NCBI RefSeq assembly: GCF_014334135.1
Contig: NZ_CP060497.1
Coordinates: 3,348,001 to 3,412,000 of the forward strand
DNA: 64,000 nt
Reading direction: 5' to 3'
DNA from: Olivibacter sp. SDN3
Lineage (GTDB): Bacteria; Bacteroidota; Bacteroidia; Sphingobacteriales; Sphingobacteriaceae
Each line of letters opens with the position of its first letter. Position 1 is the stretch's first letter. The translations under genes were made by a program, and so were the position numbers. Below the pieces are notes generated by a model. It saw nothing but the letters and a program-made list of their open reading frames with translations. It had not been told where the DNA came from and ran no database searches. Positions 62,167-64,000 of the stretch are shown piece by piece.

Positions 62167-63609
62167 ATGAAAACGATATCCTATATCGCCATACTTATGC
62201 TGCTCACAGCTTGTCAGAAGACACTGACAGAGCAGCCCAAATCGCTTTCCGTAGAAAACTTCTATAATTCACCTGCCGAAGTGGAAGCAGCGGTAAATGC
62301 GGCCTATGCACCACTTCGGAATGTCGATGGTTTAGGCGGAACCTATCTGCCGCAGGTAGAATCTTATGTGGATTATGCTTATGGGCGTGGCAGTTACGGC
62401 CCTTTGAGTGAGTTTCAAGGGCTGGACCCCACGAACATTACCCGTACGCAGACCATGTGGAACTTATTTTACCTGTCTATCAGAAATGCCAATCTAGTGA
62501 TCGCAAACGCGCCCAATGGCGAGAACCTATCTGCCGAAGATATCGCCAGTTATGTGGCTGAAGCACGATTCATCCGGGCGCTGGACTATTTTTTTCTGGT
62601 GCGGCATTGGGGAGCGGTGATTCTGCGTACAGAAGCAAATGCAGAGGAGGAAGCTGCACCTAAAAGCAGCCCTGAGGCCGTATATGCCCTAATTGAAGAA
62701 GATCTCCTATTTGCAGAACAAAATCTGCCAACCAATGCGGCATATGCGGGTAAACCATCTTTGTGGGCGGCAAAAACCTTGCTGGCAGATGTTTATTTTT
62801 ACCAGCATAAATATGCGGAGGCCGCCGCCAAGGCAGAGGAAGTGATCACCAATGGGCCTTACAGTCTGGTTCCGGTGAGCACTGCAGACGATTTTATCGA
62901 TATTTACGGTCCGGATGTGATCAATACGCCGGAAGAAATATTTTATCTGAAGTTTTCCAAACTGGGAAATAACCAAGGTTGGTTTACCGTCATGTTTTTT
63001 CACATCCCGGGTAGCGATATGCATGGGAATGGTGGCTATTATGCCTTGTACACCAGTACGGATAATCCGGTGTACCAGTCTTGGGATGATCGCGATCTCC
63101 GCAAGGCCTATAACTGGTATTCATGGGATATCGGCTTGGGAAATACGAGCCTGCTATCAAAAAAATTTATCGATCCCACTGCGGTGGGCAATAACGGGGC
63201 TTCTAATGACTATCCTTTGTACCGTTACGCCGATCTGTTGCTTATTCATGCCGAGGCGGCCGCACACGCAAATGGTGCGCCCAACGCACAGGCTATCGAA
63301 AGCTTGAATAGCGTACATAGAAGAGCGTATGGTTATAATCCTGCACAGGCAAGTGAAGTCGATTTCCAATTAGGTGATTATGATCTCGCATCTTTTCTGG
63401 ATCTGGTACTTCAGGAAAGGGGTTATGAAACGCAAATGGAGGGAAAGCGTTGGTTGGATCTGAATCGTACGGGAAAGGTTCGGGAAATTATTCGTGAAGC
63501 TACCGGTAAAGATATTGCTGAAAGACATTTTCTGTGGCCCATACCGGTATCTGAGATGAATTTTAATGAAGCGTTGAATCCGGCAACTGATCAAAATCCT
63601 GGTTATTAA
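62167..63609 (+). CDS. SusD/RagB-family outer-membrane glycan-binding lipoprotein
   Basis: A 480-residue lipoprotein with lipobox (LMLLTAC, Cys16) and the opening KTLTEQPKSLSVENFYNSPA. SusD helices include VAEARFIRALDYFFLVRHWG, LWAAKTLLADVYFYQHKYAE and YADLLLIHAEAAAHANG, with the ending RHFLWPIPVSEMNFN...NPGY. It starts 16 nt after susC, and its stop overlaps the next start (TAATG), so the three genes are translationally linked. Confidence 0.95.
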   Translation: MKTISYIAILMLLTACQKTLTEQPKSLSVENFYNSPAEVEAAVNAAYAPLRNVDGLGGTYLPQVESYVDYAYGRGSYGPLSEFQGLDPTNITRTQTMWNLFYLSIRNANLVIANAPNGENLSAEDIASYVAEARFIRALDYFFLVRHWGAVILRTEANAEEEAAPKSSPEAVYALIEEDLLFAEQNLPTNAAYAGKPSLWAAKTLLADVYFYQHKYAEAAAKAEEVITNGPYSLVPVSTADDFIDIYGPDVINTPEEIFYLKFSKLGNNQGWFTVMFFHIPGSDMHGNGGYYALYTSTDNPVYQSWDDRDLRKAYNWYSWDIGLGNTSLLSKKFIDPTAVGNNGASNDYPLYRYADLLLIHAEAAAHANGAPNAQAIESLNSVHRRAYGYNPAQASEVDFQLGDYDLASFLDLVLQERGYETQMEGKRWLDLNRTGKVREIIREATGKDIAERHFLWPIPVSEMNFNEALNPATDQNPGY

Positions 63610-64000
63610 TGGCGTTTAAAATGAAAGATATACTGCTTAACCTACTGTGGATATATTGCTGTGCTATAGTTTGTGCACAGCCGGATAAGGAGACACATGA
63701 ACTTTGGCAACCCTATCGCATTAGCCCGAGAGCTGCCGCGCAACAGGTGGATATCAGCGGAACCTGGGAGCTGGCTTATACCGACCGGCCTATTGAGGCT
63801 TTCGATGATTTGAAAGATAAACAGGAGGCCTTTGCTACGGAAGTGCCCAATTCGGTACATTGGTCGCTTTATAAAGCGGGCAAACTGCCGCATCCTTATG
63901 CACATCTGAATGCACAACAATATCGCTGGGTAGAGGCAAAGGTTTGGTATTACAGCAAAAAGGTGGAGATGCCAAAAAGAGAACAGCAGATGCGCGCTTT
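63609..64000 (+). CDS. GH2-like glycoside hydrolase, N-terminal part (cut by window edge)
   Basis: The frame opens at the ATG at 63609, overlapping the susD stop, or at a second ATG at 63621 that puts a clean signal peptide first (ILLNLLWIYCCAIVCAQ). It runs off the right edge. The visible 130 residues (VDISGTWELAYTDRP; EVPNSVHWSLYKAGKLPHPY; YRWVEAKVWYYSKKVEMPKR) match the sugar-binding jelly-roll domain of GH2 enzymes (W..a.vP..vh..L...g.i..py...n...++W....WyY...). Beta-mannosidase, glucuronidase or galactosidase activities are all possible; no catalytic residue is in view. Confidence 0.75.
   Translation, partial: MAFKMKDILLNLLWIYCCAIVCAQPDKETHELWQPYRISPRAAAQQVDISGTWELAYTDRPIEAFDDLKDKQEAFATEVPNSVHWSLYKAGKLPHPYAHLNAQQYRWVEAKVWYYSKKVEMPKREQQMRA

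Overview
The window is Bacteroidota DNA, most likely family Sphingobacteriaceae (Sphingobacterium, Olivibacter, Parapedobacter or Pedobacter relatives). The evidence is three SusC/SusD pairs, a one-protein hybrid two-component regulator (HTCS), many AraC and LytTR regulators, promoters of the Bacteroidota type (TTG, about 19-21 nt, TAnnTTTG), and little sign of Shine-Dalgarno sites. No rRNA, tRNA, CRISPR array or complete insertion sequence was seen.

Layout. 1-3.4 kb: two tandem AraC paralogues (the first cut by the window edge) beside a three-gene membrane/secreted cassette with an HTTM (SdpB-like) protein. 3.6-7.4 kb: a LytTR regulator with a frameshifted sensor, then a small-protein cassette of unknown function. 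7.4-11 kb: a broken DJ-1/PfpI gene, a secreted thioredoxin-fold protein and a patch of gene debris. 11-37.5 kb: a large xylan/arabinoxylan utilisation locus with two SusCD pairs, one HTCS, four GH43 enzymes, a CE1-type esterase, a GH10 xylanase, a frameshifted GH3, and remnants of a GH67 alpha-glucuronidase, a CBM6 domain and possibly a GH95-like enzyme. 38-44 kb: a heavy-metal RND efflux operon with a natural CzcA-OMF fusion. 44-58.8 kb: housekeeping and accessory single genes, including an AI-2E-family transporter, topoisomerase IB, a bacteriophytochrome kinase, a phosphodiesterase and AraC regulators. 59-64 kb: a third SusCD pair followed by the start of a GH2-like gene.

Main observation. 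Four promoters of the xylan locus (GH43 at 11.2 kb, susC at 22.7 kb, GH10 at 27.5 kb, susC at 37.5 kb) share one architecture. Each has a direct repeat of TTTARACATTnTTAYT with a 21-nt period, and a TAnnTTTG -7 box that starts 59, 60, 59 and 59 nt after the first repeat unit. I saw no proper -33 box in them. This is what a direct-repeat AraC-type activator would need, and I infer it is the operator of the local HTCS. The third SusCD pair instead has a textbook TTG-N19-TATATTTG promoter and no such repeats.

A second theme is decay. Single-base frameshifts break or shorten a sensor kinase, a DJ-1-like gene, a GH3 and the tail of a GH43, and 3' stubs of several other genes lie between intact ones. 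This is either an eroding or rearranged locus or residual indel error in the assembly; read-level checks would decide.
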